Notes under the pieces: model-generated
Databases searched by the model: none
What the model saw: the letters and a program-made list of their open reading frames with translations, nothing else
What the model was told of the DNA's origin: nothing
Translations under genes and position numbers: made by a program
Shown: one piece after another, positions 45,312 to 58,639 of the stretch
Position numbering within the stretch: position 1 is the first letter of the stretch
Layout of the letters: each line of letters starts with the position of its first letter
Source: Archegozetes longisetosus
Lineage: Eukaryota > Arthropoda > Arachnida > Sarcoptiformes > Trhypochthoniidae
Direction of reading: 5' to 3'
Length of the DNA: 64,000 nucleotides
Assembly: GCA_018873245.2 (NCBI GenBank)
Contig: JAEMBT020000005.1
Location: 6,558,001 to 6,622,000 of the forward strand

Positions 45312-48300
45312 AGAGCATACCTTCATGTGAATTAATGATAGGCGCTGTCTCATTCTTTACAGGCGACGGCATTTTTTTGATTTCTGATTTTTCTGATGCG
45401 ACTGAAATGCTTAAATTACTGAAAAGAAATATTTATATTAGTTCATTCATCAAATATAGACAATATAATGAGCTAATGAGTTAATTCTGAAAGCAAAAAC
45501 TATTAGATCACTAATAGAAGCTTACGTTAAATGATCTTTAACACTATCAATGGTGATATCCATACAAGTATTACTTTTGTCTACTGAAGATTCATTTAGA
45601 TGCGAGACATCGTTCTCGCCATCAATTTGCAAATCCGAGTCATTGTCGACATTGCCTGAATTTCCATTGAGAAGGTTTCCCTCTTCGTGGTTGCTATTCG
45701 GAAGTGTGCTGTAATTGATTTCAGGAGGACTGAAATCGTTGTGATTGACCGGTGATTCTTCTATTCCACTGGTAGGTGTTTCCTGACCTATACTGTCTTT
45801 TTGAGCATCACTTGGAGACTCTTCTTCCGCTTGTTTTTCTTCAACAGGAGCTTCAGAAATTGAGGCAGCAGCAATCGGAGGTCTGGCTTCGCTTTTTTGG
45901 CAGGTCGGGCGCCTTCTGCCAGTTCAATAGCACAAACAGGAATAACAATACGTCGAGCAGACAATGAGAATCTTCTGAATTCGGACGAAGAATGCAAGTA
46001 AAAACCTTCTCCTTGCTTAGTGAAAACCAAACTTGAAATTCCGTTAATATCTTCGCGTTTAGTGCAATGGGTTAGCAACTGTCTCTTCAAGTCGGGTATT
46101 GTGAATACGCCGACATCGCCTTGGTTTGAGAGGCATAGCATACAGTATTCCGTAATGCTATCGTTCGATTTGCTGACGAAATTGGCCACACCAATACGTC
46201 TGGCACGCGCTCCTTCGTGTGCTGTCAACTTGAACTTGTTCAAAGGCTTCAGGTTTGGCAGGTTAAAAACTTTGAACTGTTCTTCTGAGCAAATCAGGAC
46301 ACGATGTCCTGTCGCTGATGGAGCCTTTGCGCCACCTTTTTGTACCTCAAACGCCTCTGGCAGGGGATAGCCATTGCTATCGATTATCTGAATCGAGACA
46401 ACAGGTGCGCGATGTTTCAGTTGGATTTCTTTCGCGAGCTGACAACTGATATCCTCAGACGTTCTTTTATCATCTGACGGCAATACTATAGCAAATATGT
46501 AGACATTGCCGGCATTGGTTCCTGCCCATAGAGTAGGTGTTTGTGTAGAGCCTAAAAGTTATTAAAATCAATATTGTAGAAATTCAGTAAAATGTCTTCA
46601 AAAATAACTCACTGTTCACGATGAAAGCAGGCGCGAAGTACAAGCAGCGAACCATTGATCCCATAGAATCTTCGGGAGATCGTGCCTCAATCTGTCGTTC
46701 TATTGGTTTAGCTTCGATCTCATTAGATCCGGCATCCCCTTTTGGAGACTTTCTGCCCTCGTCTAAAGATTTAGCGGGAGATGAAGATGAGGCGGGAGTC
46801 GATATCGGAGATGATCTATCAGTTCGTTTGGCGCCACGTTGCGAACGACCCTTTCGTAATCGTCTGAAGGATTCGCGCAAACTTTTCTTAAATGATTTTC
46901 TACGGGATATGAGAGCGTCTCCACCAGAGACAGAAGCCAATTCGTTTGGATTTAAAGTTGTTTTAGTTGTAACAACTTTGCTACATGTATAGTCAAAGAT
47001 TCCAAAGCCGTGAGCTGTTCCGGCAGAGATCAAACCCCATTCGGAATATAATGCAACAGCAGTGACGGCTGCAGGTGGTTGCATTTGAACAATGGTTGAC
47101 GGCTGATAACCAATATCCAGCTTCAAGTTGCCATTCTTTGGGTTGAGCTGTCCATGCCCTTTCCAAACAAATCCGTCTTTGTCACCGACAATATTCATTT
47201 GAACTGTTGTGAGAGGTTTTTCAATGCTCTCAGCTTTTAATTCAAATACAATAACCTGTCCGGCAGTGCCCGCAATAACAAGTGTACCACTATATATGCA
47301 AAGCGATATCTTTCTAATAGCGAATCGCGGGTCATCGCTATAAGGGTCAAAAGTGCCAACTTTTCTGAACGGTGGCCACTCATCCTCTGCATTAGTAGTT
47401 TCGTTCAGAGCATTATCATCGCTATCAATCAAAGCGATGTCGTCGTCGCTCAAAAGGAAAAACTTGCATGTCGCCAAAGTGTACAAGTGTTGCATAGAAA
47501 CAGTGCCTGCATCCCAAAAACGGACACTTCCGTCCTCATGACCAGTGATCAATAAGTCACGGCTCGGTTCGTAACTATTAGGTCCGACTTGTCCTCCTTG
47601 TATCGGCCACTGCTTTGTCGTGAACTTTCCAGCGTTTTGTGCTTTTCCCGCCTCAACGATTTGTTGATAGAGTTCGTCAGATATACCGCTATAATGCTGA
47701 CAACAGGTTATGGCCGATGAGTGGACGCTTGACAAATAAGGCAACTTATGTTGAAGCCATTCTGGATGGGTCAAGTCTATGAATACAATCTCCTCTTCGA
47801 CCAATACAATCAAAGTTGTCGGATTGTCTGCATCTAAATTATCAGTTTTAAGATTATTCAACTAATTGGATGAGAGGCCTAATAAATGCTGACCTGTTTC
47901 GTTATTTCTGGGTGCAATTACTTTGAAGTCAATAACTTTGGAAGTGAAGTCGAGCACATGATGTTTGCCACTTTCAGGTGTGCCTTGAATAATAGACACT
48001 GTGTGCTTGTCGTTATATGAAGCGCGAGGCATTCCTCCACTGAATATTATGAAGTCGTCACTAAATATCAAAAGTAAATAAAAAGATAATAACAAAAAAT
48101 TCTTAGAACATTTTGAAAAATGCTCAGCTTATTTTCAAGTTCACTTAAAGCGTAACTGAACTAATATTTGATCAGTAATTACAATACCTGTTCTGCACCG
48201 TCTTCCAAATTATTTTATTGATAGCTTTACACGGGAACGGCCCGTAAGGGGTTTTTGGTTGTTCGGACGGCTGCAAGTTATCAGAAGTTCGCCAAACAAT

Positions 48301-50162
48301 ATAACTTCCGTCATTATGAGAGCTGATAAATTGTTCGCCATTATAAAGCCAATCGACAGATTCGAGTTGCTGTCATCAACAATAAATAAATAGTATACGT
48401 TATTTTTATTTTCATTCCAGTCATTACACTCAATAAACAAATAAATTTTATCATCTAGTCAAATTGCACATCAATTGCTACCTGATTTGCAACATAGTAG
48501 TGATCAGCAGATAGAGTTTTATTATCCCAGAGCACCAGCAAACCTCGATTATATCCAATTAAAAATTTATTCGGATTCAATGGCTGTTCTTCGATCACTT
48601 CAACAGATCCCGGATTAAACTTATAGTCATCCGGTATGTTCTGCAGTACAACGTCTTGATAAATGATTTGATCCGTCAAATCAAAGCTCTCCAAATCGAG
48701 TAGATAAGTGTTGCCGCTTTGAGTGCCGACCAGCAATATATCCTTATTTGAGTTAATGGAAATGGTTGTGATTTGCTTAAGTGAGCCCTCCTTGGAGGCT
48801 TCTTTGGAGAAATAGTCGCAAGACTTGACGTTCTCCAAGACTCCAATATTGATGTTGTTTTCATCTTGTTTAGTATTAATTTCCCATAAATGCAAAGAGC
48901 TATCAGAGCAGAGACTGATAAGTTGGGCTCTATTTTCAACAAACAGCAGTTGACGTATCTCGGCATCATTTTCGAGCTGAGAATGAAATTCGACACCAGG
49001 AGCTCCGTATCTGCAGGCAAGTCAGCTTATTAGTGATACAATAATAAACATCAGTATTCCAAACACTTACACTCGAACTAATCCATTACGAGTCCCGATA
49101 GCGACTAAGCCCAATTTTGAGTCATGAGCTAATGCGCTCGGATGGTGAGGAAATCCGTGCGGAACAGTCTGTTTCAATACAAATTCAGATTCTATTATGA
49201 CTTAATCAGAACCAATTTGTTTTGAAAGCTAGCATTTATGATAATAAGTTATTTAACAATTGTTGTAAACTTCTTAATAACTTTATGCATGAATCAGTTT
49301 CGTGACGCTTAATTACTTTCAAGTTTTACATTTCTCAATACTTGTTAAAGAAATTTGTCAATTAGATTCAATTATTTATAAACACAATCACCAAATAGAG
49401 AATAGATTCGATTATTTGTAGAAAAAACTCACGAAATACAGAATTGACTAATCAAAATCAAGTGATTAACAAGAGTTAAAGCATATTTGAAGATAAGTTA
49501 TATTTCAACTAGTAGTTAGTGGTTCTGAGAAATAGAAATATTTACAGAATGAGCTTAAATCTAAATAAATAGATATTAGTTTACTTAATTAAAATGTTGA
49601 GGTAGCTGAAATGTCATTATGAATAAATATGAGTTAGATCATTGAAAACTGGTCAAAACATATTTACGAGTCGTTCCTATCGAGATAACAACTCTGAGGT
49701 GATCAAAAACTGAAAGTATAGGAGATTGCAATCTTTTATCAACGATTCTGAGCACGAAATGCAAATTTTAAAGTCCTTATAAGTTTATTTAAGAGCTTAC
49801 GATCAAAGTGAGCATCACATCGATTTGAAACCAAGAATCTACTGTTTATACTTTGCATTAGATAAACAGTATATTTAAACAGACTGTTTAAACAGGAAAT
49901 ACTTTACTAATGAATTCAGATCAGATCATTTGTCTACTTTCTAAAAAATACATTCAATTTATAACTAAGAGAATATTTTACCGAAGATTCAGAGCATAGT
50001 ATAACTTGTGTTTGGAGTCTGAAGGAAATGTGAAATAAATTGAAATAGACTAGGCTAACCGATCATTTGTATACTATATCAAAGCTAAGCACCGCTAATA
50101 ATCCCGACACATAAATAATTTAATGCCATATTTTATCTTAAAGTAGCGGTAAGGTACAATTC

Positions 50163-50203
<41 letters not shown>

Positions 50204-50488
50204 ATAGCTGTCATTGAGAAGAGCTTAGAACTATTTTGTACAGAATATATAATCTTTATCTATAAAAAATTTATTGCTCGAGAGGAAGTGTATTTTCATT
50301 CTTCAAGAGGTTTATCAGTGGAGGATAAATATAAAAGTTGTTATTGAACGGCAAATAAGATTAGTTTTGTTGTAATTTGATGAATAAAACGAAGCATATC
50401 TTACTTTATTAAATGCAAAAAGTTCTTTTTGAAGTTTGATGCGCTCAGCGTTGGCGTGACCGCCTTTTCCCCGAATGAATTTTAGCAT
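45310..50488 (-). CDS. LLGL1: Lethal giant larvae homologue (LLGL), with an apparent 1-base frameshift
   Basis: A cortical cell-polarity and exocytosis WD40 protein phosphorylated by aPKC. Exons 5' to 3': 50405-50488, 49071-49168, 48482-49010, 48188-48369, 47894-48060, 46613-47833, 45526-46551 and 45310-45418. It opens MLKFIRGKGGHANAERIKLQ, the canonical Lgl start. YGAPGVEF, DSSLHLWEIN, IIFSGGMPRASYNDKH, GHEDGSVRFWDA and EDEWPPFRKVG are Lgl hallmarks. The aPKC target stretch KSFKKSLRESFRRLRK is near residue 665. In exon 7 the frame breaks at an A6 run (45893-45898). The continuing frame to ITIDSVKDHL, a conserved C-terminal block, is one base out, as if one A were missing. Corrected length is about 1138 residues. 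The last exon may end at the stop at 45310-45312, or splice at GTATGC into a short exon (45139-45182) inside a family A element. Intron 1 holds a GA microsatellite. Confidence 0.92.
50168..50201. repeat. (GA)n microsatellite in Lgl intron 1
   Basis: An uninterrupted GA dinucleotide run of about 34 bp within the roughly 1.2 kb first intron of the Lgl gene. Confidence 0.95.
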
Positions 50489-52776
50489 TTCTTTACCAAA
50501 TTAACAATTCTCCACCAGGTTATTATCGATACCAATTCTGATGATTCTAACTCTGAAAACATCAAATTAACAATTATTTTTTAGTCCTCAAAGTTCAATT
50601 GTAGTCTATTTAGTTTATGATCAATTGAGCAAAAATATTAGTAATAACTGAGGTATTTGCAGATCGACTTCAACAAAATCGAATCAATATATAAAAAAAT
50701 ATGTTCTCAGAACTTTATAGAACAAGACCAAAAGTTAGTTTCAATTGACAGGCATCTCAATGTCAGTCGAAAACATTTAATCATAAAAACACATGCTATG
50801 AGATGATAATTTTTTTTACCAAAAATGATATATAATTAAGCAACAAACACTATTGGATTGATAGAAAAATAGAAAAAAGGTTAGAAGAATTAAAACAGAA
50901 ATAAAAGTTAAATCTGAGATGAACTACATACAAAAATGATTCATAATGAAGAGATGAATAAGACAGGAGGAGATGTAATTAAAGGGAGTTAAATAGTAAG
51001 AAAAGAGAAAATATTGACAATAAAACAGTTAAATGTAACACAAACACCTGTCTTGGAATCGTGAAGCACAACCTGTTCTGCTCTCTTTTGTATTAAGCAA
51101 AGCGCATAATAAGTAATCTGGAGTTGTATGCGAGGAGACGGATAATCAGACGTTTTTAATACAAATACTACATTAAAGGGCAAACCAGTAACTGATTAAT
51201 TCAAAGCAAAGATACACCAACTCTACTACACATTAGTTGCTGTGCTTCTTTTTTACCCAATTTGTTGATTAACTGAAATTTTCTTAACTCATTTTTAGAG
51301 AAACTAATCAAATAAGTCCATAAAAGTGGTTGTTTGAGAGAAATAGTTAATAAGCGAACAGTTATCGTATGATTTGGCTTATTAATAAATCCTTCAACTG
51401 TGAAAACGCTATCAAAAGATTATGGAATAATGATAGGCGCAGACAAAGTTTTGCTAAACAAAGTATTATTTGAATTTGTCAACAAAAACGTTCACTATAT
51501 TCACTTACTTTTAGTTTAGCCAAAAGTCAACAAAAATTCAAACAAAATATTTAATTCAATTATAAAAGTTTTAAATCTATTTAAATCAATTCGTTCAAAC
51601 ATGCAGGTTTCAATGCATCAAATAGTGAACAGAGTCTTGCATCAACAGTCAGATATTATGCATTTGAAAATATTATTCAGTTATATAATGGTAGTAACAA
51701 ACACTTCAATCCTCAATACAATTACAGGTAGTATTCGTATACTATCCATTAATCACGTTACTCTATCAGAGGGCGGGTGGGGCAACAGACAAACTTGAAA
51801 ATACCAAATTACAACGTTAAAAGTATGACAAACAGAGTAAGATAGGGATGGCATATATATGGAAAGGTGACTTCAGAGTCACGTTATTAATGGGTACCAA
51901 TAGAGTCTATGCCTATAGGAATGGGCGTAAGCTTTCTCTCGGCCTATAGTCTGTGCCATAGACTGGCATTCATTAGAAAAATATCTGTTTTTCAATTCAA
52001 TTCAAACTAAACAGAAACAAACAGATTTGAAAACTATTGCCTAAACACTTACTGAGGTTTAATAAAGAAAGAAAAAGTTGTCATTAGATAGAACTCTTAC
52101 CTTGGAATGATTTAAAAGTCGAAAATTTAAATGCCGGTTATATGAGACTGAGTCGTGTTTTGTTTGTCAGATGAATCACTCATTGCTCACAAAGAAAACT
52201 ATGAGTCCTATCAAACTGATTCTCTCGCAAGCGCCTCATCTCCGCCTAACGATCAAACACTACTTGTTTTTCCAGCAGTCTTTAATACTTCTAAATTTCT
52301 CCATAGCAACCTTACTTCAATTACTTATTTGCTTTTACTTTAACAACTCTTTTTTTAAACTTGATTTAATTCAAGAATACTTACGATTATTATATTTCTA
52401 AATTATTGGTAAACATAAAAGACTTTCAACTGCAGAAAAGCATTGAAACGATCGAAGAGGAGAGTGATCGTATCAAAAAAGTCTTAAAAGTTGTTAAAGT
52501 TTAGGTTAAACAAATGAATTGAAACTCTAATTAATCAAAATTGCAATTCGATATATTACTCTAAAATACAAACTGTATTTTCAACAACAATAACAAAACA
52601 TACGTTTTATTGAAATATTTATGAATGAAGTAAGCTGAATGTAATATCAAAACTTCTGTATAAGTTATACAGTATAGCAGTCTTCTTTATGACATTATTA
52701 ACATCGATTCATCAAAATTTTTATATTCTTCACAGAATCTTCATAACTAAAAAACAAATAAGTTTGAAGAAAATTA
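50489..52776. other. Spacer between the POLG 3' end and the Lgl 5' end
   Basis: About 2.3 kb without recognisable coding sequence. The Lgl promoter and 5' UTR should lie at its left side and the POLG 3' UTR at its right. A short GC-richer patch at 51840-51970 has palindromic bits (gacttcagagtc; repeated gcctatag) of unknown meaning. Confidence 0.5.
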
Positions 52777-55700
52777 TCAATTATTGGTTGAGTCAATTTT
52801 TTCCATTAATTGTGTAATATCTAAAGATTCTCCAAAAGGTATTCCGTAGCCTTTATGCAATCCAAGCGGATTCGATGGCGTTTTACAGTCGAGATTGACT
52901 TCTTTTCTCAAACACTTATCGATATCAACAGAACTAAAAAAGGCTACAGAAAGAGGCAAATCGTTTAAGCCTAATTTGTAGGCAAAGAATGAACGCGTCA
53001 ACAGATTGGATAACTGTAGCGCTAACGCAGCAGAATATTTGTGTTCACTTTTGATAAGATATCTGAGTTCGTCGTGAATGCTTATAGAGAATCGTCCCTG
53101 TATTTTCTTTTCTTCCATCAACCACCTCATTGATACAAGCATTAAATGCAAGAAATCGACTGCAGAACTCTGGACCACCCAATTTATGCGACTAGTTATG
53201 TAGTTGTCTTTAACAATTCGAGGCTCTAATGCTCTGCTAATCCTGCACTCAAGGACTGGTGTACGTGGTTCAGGTGAAACTGCTATTTCTTCAAGTTTGT
53301 TGAACATATGCGATTCAGTGCCACCAAACCATTTTCTTTTACTTCCAGTTGCTTCTTCTTCACTCATTTTCTCTCCATCTGAGCTACTTGCAGTCAATCT
53401 ATTATTTCTAGGATTGACTGGCTTTTTGCGACTTCCTTTTGTTTCAGCGAAAATTTTTCTAGCCTTTTCTTTAGCATCCTTTGCACTTAACGCAGGGTTA
53501 GATTGCATTAGGAATCTTGTGGCGAACGGTTGTCCAGAGCCATAAATTCTGGCATAATTCAGAACTTTTGCCTCATCTCTGGTTATATTAATAGAAGAGG
53601 CAGTTTTGCTGTGCATGTCAGTGCCACTTGCTTTATCTCCTTGTAGTGTCATCCATCCAATACCAGTAGATCCATGTATACCGGAGAAGTATGAATCACC
53701 GATAAGTGATGCGATCCAAAGCTCTTGCGAGTCGACATCTGCACCCACATAGTTGTAATTTTCAGGACATTGGATCATAGCTTTAAGTTCGCTGCCGAGT
53801 CTGTCATTTACAGCATTGCTAGCCGTCAGCCAAGTTGGCTCGACTGCACGTCTGGTCACAGTTCCAGCAACTATGACTCGCGGCAGAATAGCGCCATGAA
53901 TGCCATCATCTGAAGCGACAACTATTTGTGACTGTATGCGTTTCGATGAGTTTCTCCAGTATGAAAGCTTTTTACTTTGGTGTAGCACTAAATTAGTTAT
54001 TTCGCTGTCATACGCAGTAAGAGTTCCATCTTCTACTTTCTTCAGAAAATCCTGTTCAAAGTAAAATAAGATACCTTATTTAAAACTCGTGCTATGTCGC
54101 TAAGAATACATGTCAAATGAATAAAATCTTTTCAGCCAAATCAATCGGTGATACCTTTCCTAGTGGATTTCCAACTCTCTTATCTGGTCCTCCTTTGTGT
54201 GGCAGTTTATAAAACAGACATCCATGAATCACATCTTTAAGAGCTTTGCTTTGTTCGGTCTCGAACTCAAATTCTGAATCTTCGAAGTTTTTAGAATATA
54301 AATCAACTTTCGAAGAGTCTATAATCTTTTTTGAATACTGACGCTTTTCAATAATTTTTTTAAATTCACCCATTGGAAAATAAATGGTATTTTTCTGATC
54401 GTCAATACCTCCTGAAACTCTATCGGGCAAATCACTTAGAGTCATGTCAGGCACAAGATAACCCCACCCATGTTTTTCATCGAAATGAACAGGATATCCG
54501 TTCCACAACAGTCGCATCAGTTTCGGCACTGAACGCATTTGAGTGCTTATACGATAAGGTCCGGGTTCCCAATCCACGTCTTCGTGACCGATTGTATCGT
54601 TAGAATCGTACTTCAGTTTACCACAAAATTCTGCGTACCATCGTGGATAGCCTGGCATTAAAGGCTGAACTTTTTGAGAAGTGAAGAACTAGCTAAAGTC
54701 TTGGAAACACTTTCGGTAATCATTGGGTCTTTAACTTGATTGGTTAGTGAAACTTCTTTTTGAGCAATATTTTCATCACCTTTCTTTTTCTTAGGCTTTT
54801 CAACTTTTTTCATTTTGAATCTGATATCATGTGTCGTCCAATCCAAGTCCCAAAGCCAGACATCATTGCAATATTCTTTATTCTTGGCCAAAGAACACGC
54901 TTCGTTCGCGATCTCACGCAACGAAAGGTTTAATTCTCTTTCCTGATCATTAAATATTGACTGAGATTCTGATACATATCGCTCCCAATTCTTCAGAATA
55001 ACTGGCAAATACATGACAGACATTTCTAGCATTCCCGCTAATGTGACTGAATGTGGAAATCTTTCCAAATATAATGGAAATATAGTTTTGAAGACTTGGT
55101 GAGTTATTCGCACATCATTTGCACAATAAGTCATCAGGCTCTGGAAATCTTCATAGACATCATTTATCGATCCTTTTATGAAAATATTTCGCGGATCTTT
55201 AGTAATGGTTTGCTTATTATCACAGTAAAGGCTATAGACATCAACTAAATTGTTAAGAGATCCGACGCCGTCCCACATTTCAGGATCAATGGCACCGAAA
55301 GAATATTTTTCATTAGTATGATTTGACTGATCTACCAATTCATCGACATCTTTGCACTTTTTTGAATAAGAAAGTGCTCTCTGATGCTGCGTTAGACCTG
55401 ATATGCACATGTGCAGGCTTAATGTGTCCATAAATCTAGTTTTGTCCGCAACTATATTATACTGTTCTTTAATATACGAACGATCAAAACTGACATTGTG
55501 TCCAACTATCAACTTTTCTGTGTCGCCCGCATGTCCCATCGGAATCAGATCATTAAGCGTTGGCTTAGCATTGAATTTGATTTGACTCAAGCTTCTAGTA
55601 TCACTACATTCGACTAGTCGTTTACTACACCAGGAATACCACGCCTTGGACGAGGCCGCTGTCGCTAGTGTAGGCTTTTGTCCATCACTATCTTTCACAC

Positions 55701-56451
55701 AAACTTCAACATCAAATACTAAGTCATTCTCTAATGGGTATTCAACTTTTTCCGTCACATAAACACCATTTGAATCAGTGCTATATCTCGTCCAGCCTTC
55801 ACTGAAAACCCATCTGTTTGGTGAATCGATCAGTTTTGTGTTTATTAAATCATATGCTAATTGTTTATATCGACTCGAAAATTGATTTCCTAGCGCTTCA
55901 AAATGTTGTGACAAATTGTCGCCTAATAATTTCGGTAAGTGCTTCTCGACAACGGTGTCATTAATATTACTATGTTTTACTTTCTTAGACTTAGACTTCA
56001 ATCCATGAGACCTCAAATGTTCATTGATTTCATTGATCTTCAATTGATTCTCAAACGAATCATTTTTGTCAATAGTATTACCAAAAATCCTTTTATGCAA
56101 AGCCGAAGATATCATTTGAATGCCTATTGAGTTATATCGCGATTCATTTCTGACTTGTTTGTCGCCATTTATTTGAGACTGAGTTTCAGCCAAATCAATT
56201 TGATTACTTGATCTTTGTTTGGTTTCATTTTTATTTTTATCAATTGTCAAGTCTCCATCCTTTGTATCACTCGATATAAGACTTGAGACTATATTAGTCT
56301 TTGATTCACAACTTTTATCCTTCTGAGTGATCGAAGAGTGTCTCCTTAATATAATTAAATTATTATTTATTAAACCATTCCTTAAAGCAATCATTTGGCA
56401 GAAACTAAGTTTTAGTTTCCTCTTGTATCCATTGCTTAGAGTTAATGACAT
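52777..56451 (-). CDS. POLG: Mitochondrial DNA polymerase gamma catalytic subunit, with an apparent 1-base frameshift
   Basis: The sole mitochondrial replicative polymerase (fly tamas). Two exons: 54155-56451 and 52777-54051. The basic N-terminus ([20 protein letters not shown]) suits mitochondrial import. Exonuclease motifs are FDVEV (about 246), [10 protein letters not shown] (about 317) and [13 protein letters not shown] (about 442). Polymerase motif A is [18 protein letters not shown] (about 868), motif B includes [17 protein letters not shown] and motif C is SIHDELRYL (about 1090). Within exon 1 the frame breaks at an A5 run (54671-54675): upstream reads to SSSLLKK, and one base out of frame the protein continues [12 protein letters not shown]. 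Adding one A makes exon 1 exactly 766 codons and matches the phase of exon 2, giving about 1190 residues (human 1239). The remainder is fully conserved, so a pseudogene is unlikely. It is divergent to NDE1. Confidence 0.95.
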
Positions 56452-57492
56452 TTTTGTTTATAAAAAATATGATCAGTTTTCACAACAAATGTTACGTCGA
56501 TTGAAGTATTGTTTTATTAAATAAATATGAATCAATTATGACGCTATTTACTTAACAATAACATTGATATCACTATAAATAAACACCATTTGAATAATGT
56601 TATACGAGGCATGCCTTTGAGTCTGTGAGAGTCATGTGACAGTCCATATGTCAAAGTGACATAATTAGACTTATAACAAACGCCTCCAAACCATTGATTT
56701 ATAGCGTTTTCGAAAGTATGTCATTGAGCTAACGGTAAGAATAACTATTGTCTAGCATTTTATTAACAATAGGACAAAAACAATTCAATTAATAAACACT
56801 CTAATTACCACTATTCGAAAGAGAGATGGCTTAAAGTGTGCTATCATTTAGATTACTTTTAAATGACTTTAATTTATATGTTGGCTCTGATCTTACGAAG
56901 ATTTGAAGATTAAAAGTTTAAAAAACTTTTTCTGGAATTTATGCAATTTCAAAATAGAAATATTGGTTCAATGATTCCTCGGAGAAAAAAACTTTCAAAA
57001 ACTCCTTCTCATTGGATCGAATTTGAAAGGATGGAAAAGGGCCTAAAAGTTAACGGATTTAGATGTAACGATTTGATCGTTAGGTCTATTTTCAATTTGA
57101 AGGTCTCGGTTGAGAGAGGCATATATTTAAAGAGAAATTCCAAACACTTAAGCATTAACACAAATGACGCTCAAATGACTCGAAGTGAACAATACATTCA
57201 TAACTATATGTAATACTATTGAATAGCGAGAAGGGGTGTTTGTTATCATTGCATCATTTGTAAGATGAAAGACTCGTTATCTTAGTCTCAATTTAATAAT
57301 ATTTGGTTTTGCTTTATGTGAGAATTAGAGCACATATCCAGATATGAATAACTAGTTTTACGAATTTATTATTTTATTTTATTAATTCGCTCACTCTAAT
57401 AATGTTTTTAATATTGTTTTGATTATTAATAGTAGTTATCATTGTTTAAATTAGATTTAAATATTTTTTTGTGAAAAACAGTTATCATAAAA
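56452..57492. promoter_or_regulatory. Divergent promoter region of POLG and NDE1
   Basis: About 1.04 kb between divergent start codons, so it should hold both promoters. A 90-codon ATG-initiated frame at 56941-57213 is present, but it is basic, Asn/Lys/Ser-rich and lacks any recognisable domain. I treat it as chance. No clear core promoter motif is seen. Confidence 0.45.
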
Positions 57493-58639
57493 ATGGCGAA
57501 CAATTGCAATACAAACACAAACGAGTGTTTTGTATCAGCTGAAGAAGAGATTATGTTCCTAAGAAAAAGGTATCAACACTTGTCATATTATTCGCTTGTT
57601 TTCATTACGCATATGTTTTAATAATTTCTTTTTCATTCCATGTCATTTTAGACTCGAAGAATATCAATCTGAATTAGAAGAATTTCAAGAAAGCAGTCGT
57701 GAATTAGAGGCAGAACTAGAGGCACAATTGGCTCAATCAGAAAAGAGAAACCAAGAATTGGTATCGCAGAACATGCGGTTACAGAACGAGAACGAATCGA
57801 TAAAAGCGAAGTTGGCCAAGCTGTCAATAGAGAGTCAGAATCAGATCTTGGAGTTGCAGAAAGAATTGGGAGAAGTTAGTTCTATTAATGATCGATTGAG
57901 TCGTTATATTAGAGAATTAGAACAGTCTAACGATGACTTAGAGAGAGCCAAAAGAGCTTTAGACGCTTCCTTAGGAGACTTCGAATTAAGACTCAATCAA
58001 CAAATCGAACGCAATGTTCTCTTAGAAAATGAAATTGGTGAGAAAGAAGAACTTCAGGTTGTCATTCAACGACTCAAAGATGAAGCACGAGATCTGAGAC
58101 AAGAACTAATGATTCAACAAAATTGTAACAAATCGATAGATTTAAATAAGAGATCTTCACTTATTCCACATAAATTACCACTTGATAACTGTCTGAATAA
58201 CAATAATAATAATAATAGTAATAATAATAGTAATAATAATAACAATAACAACAGTTCAAATCATAATAAAGTTCGCAGTAATAGTGTGACAGTCACATGT
58301 TCTGAAACTCAAACCAATGGGACTCCAATCAAACAAACTCGACTCCACTACACAAGCAGAAGCTCCTCAAATCCGACCTCTCCATCGGTTGGCCAACAGT
58401 CACAACAACCACCGCTACCATTGCTCTCACCATCGACGCGAATTTCGGCCTTGAATATAGTGAGTGATTTGCTTCGAAAAGTGGGAGCACTTGAATCAAA
58501 ACTTGCCTCTTGTCGTAACATAGTTCCACAAAACAGTTCAATTAGTCGTAACGGAAGCATCAATAGCAACAGATCATCAAATTCAACGCCTATTAATTCT
58601 CCGCTGAAAGAGATGAGAGATATAAATGCCAATAGTTGA
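57493..58639 (+). CDS. NDE1: NudE/NDEL1 dynein regulator
   Basis: Exons 57493-57569 and 57652-58639 (phase 2) give 354 residues (human NDE1 335, NDEL1 345). NudE proteins bridge LIS1 and cytoplasmic dynein for mitosis and nuclear migration. The short first exon ends SAEEEIMFLRKR, and the second starts LEEYQSELEEFQESSRELEA, the conserved start of the long N-terminal coiled coil (about residues 15-200) that binds dynein and LIS1. After the coiled coil comes an Asn-rich run (about 205-230, encoded by aat/aac with interspersed Ser), then a Ser/Pro-rich segment and a conserved C-terminal helix-like part (TRISALNIVSDLLRKVGALE) found in NDE1/NDEL1. The LC8 gene lies in the same window but is not adjacent. 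Converges on INPP4. Confidence 0.95.

Noticed and set aside
45893..45898. Programmed -1 ribosomal frameshifting in Lgl and POLG
   Set aside because: In both cases the codon pair is AAA AAR preceded by C, so the classical X XXY YYZ slippery heptamer is not met. One missing A explains each more simply.
56941..57213. A 90-codon ATG-initiated frame between POLG and NDE1
   Set aside because: Its composition is random for AT-rich DNA, no domain is recognisable, and it lies in the shared promoter region.
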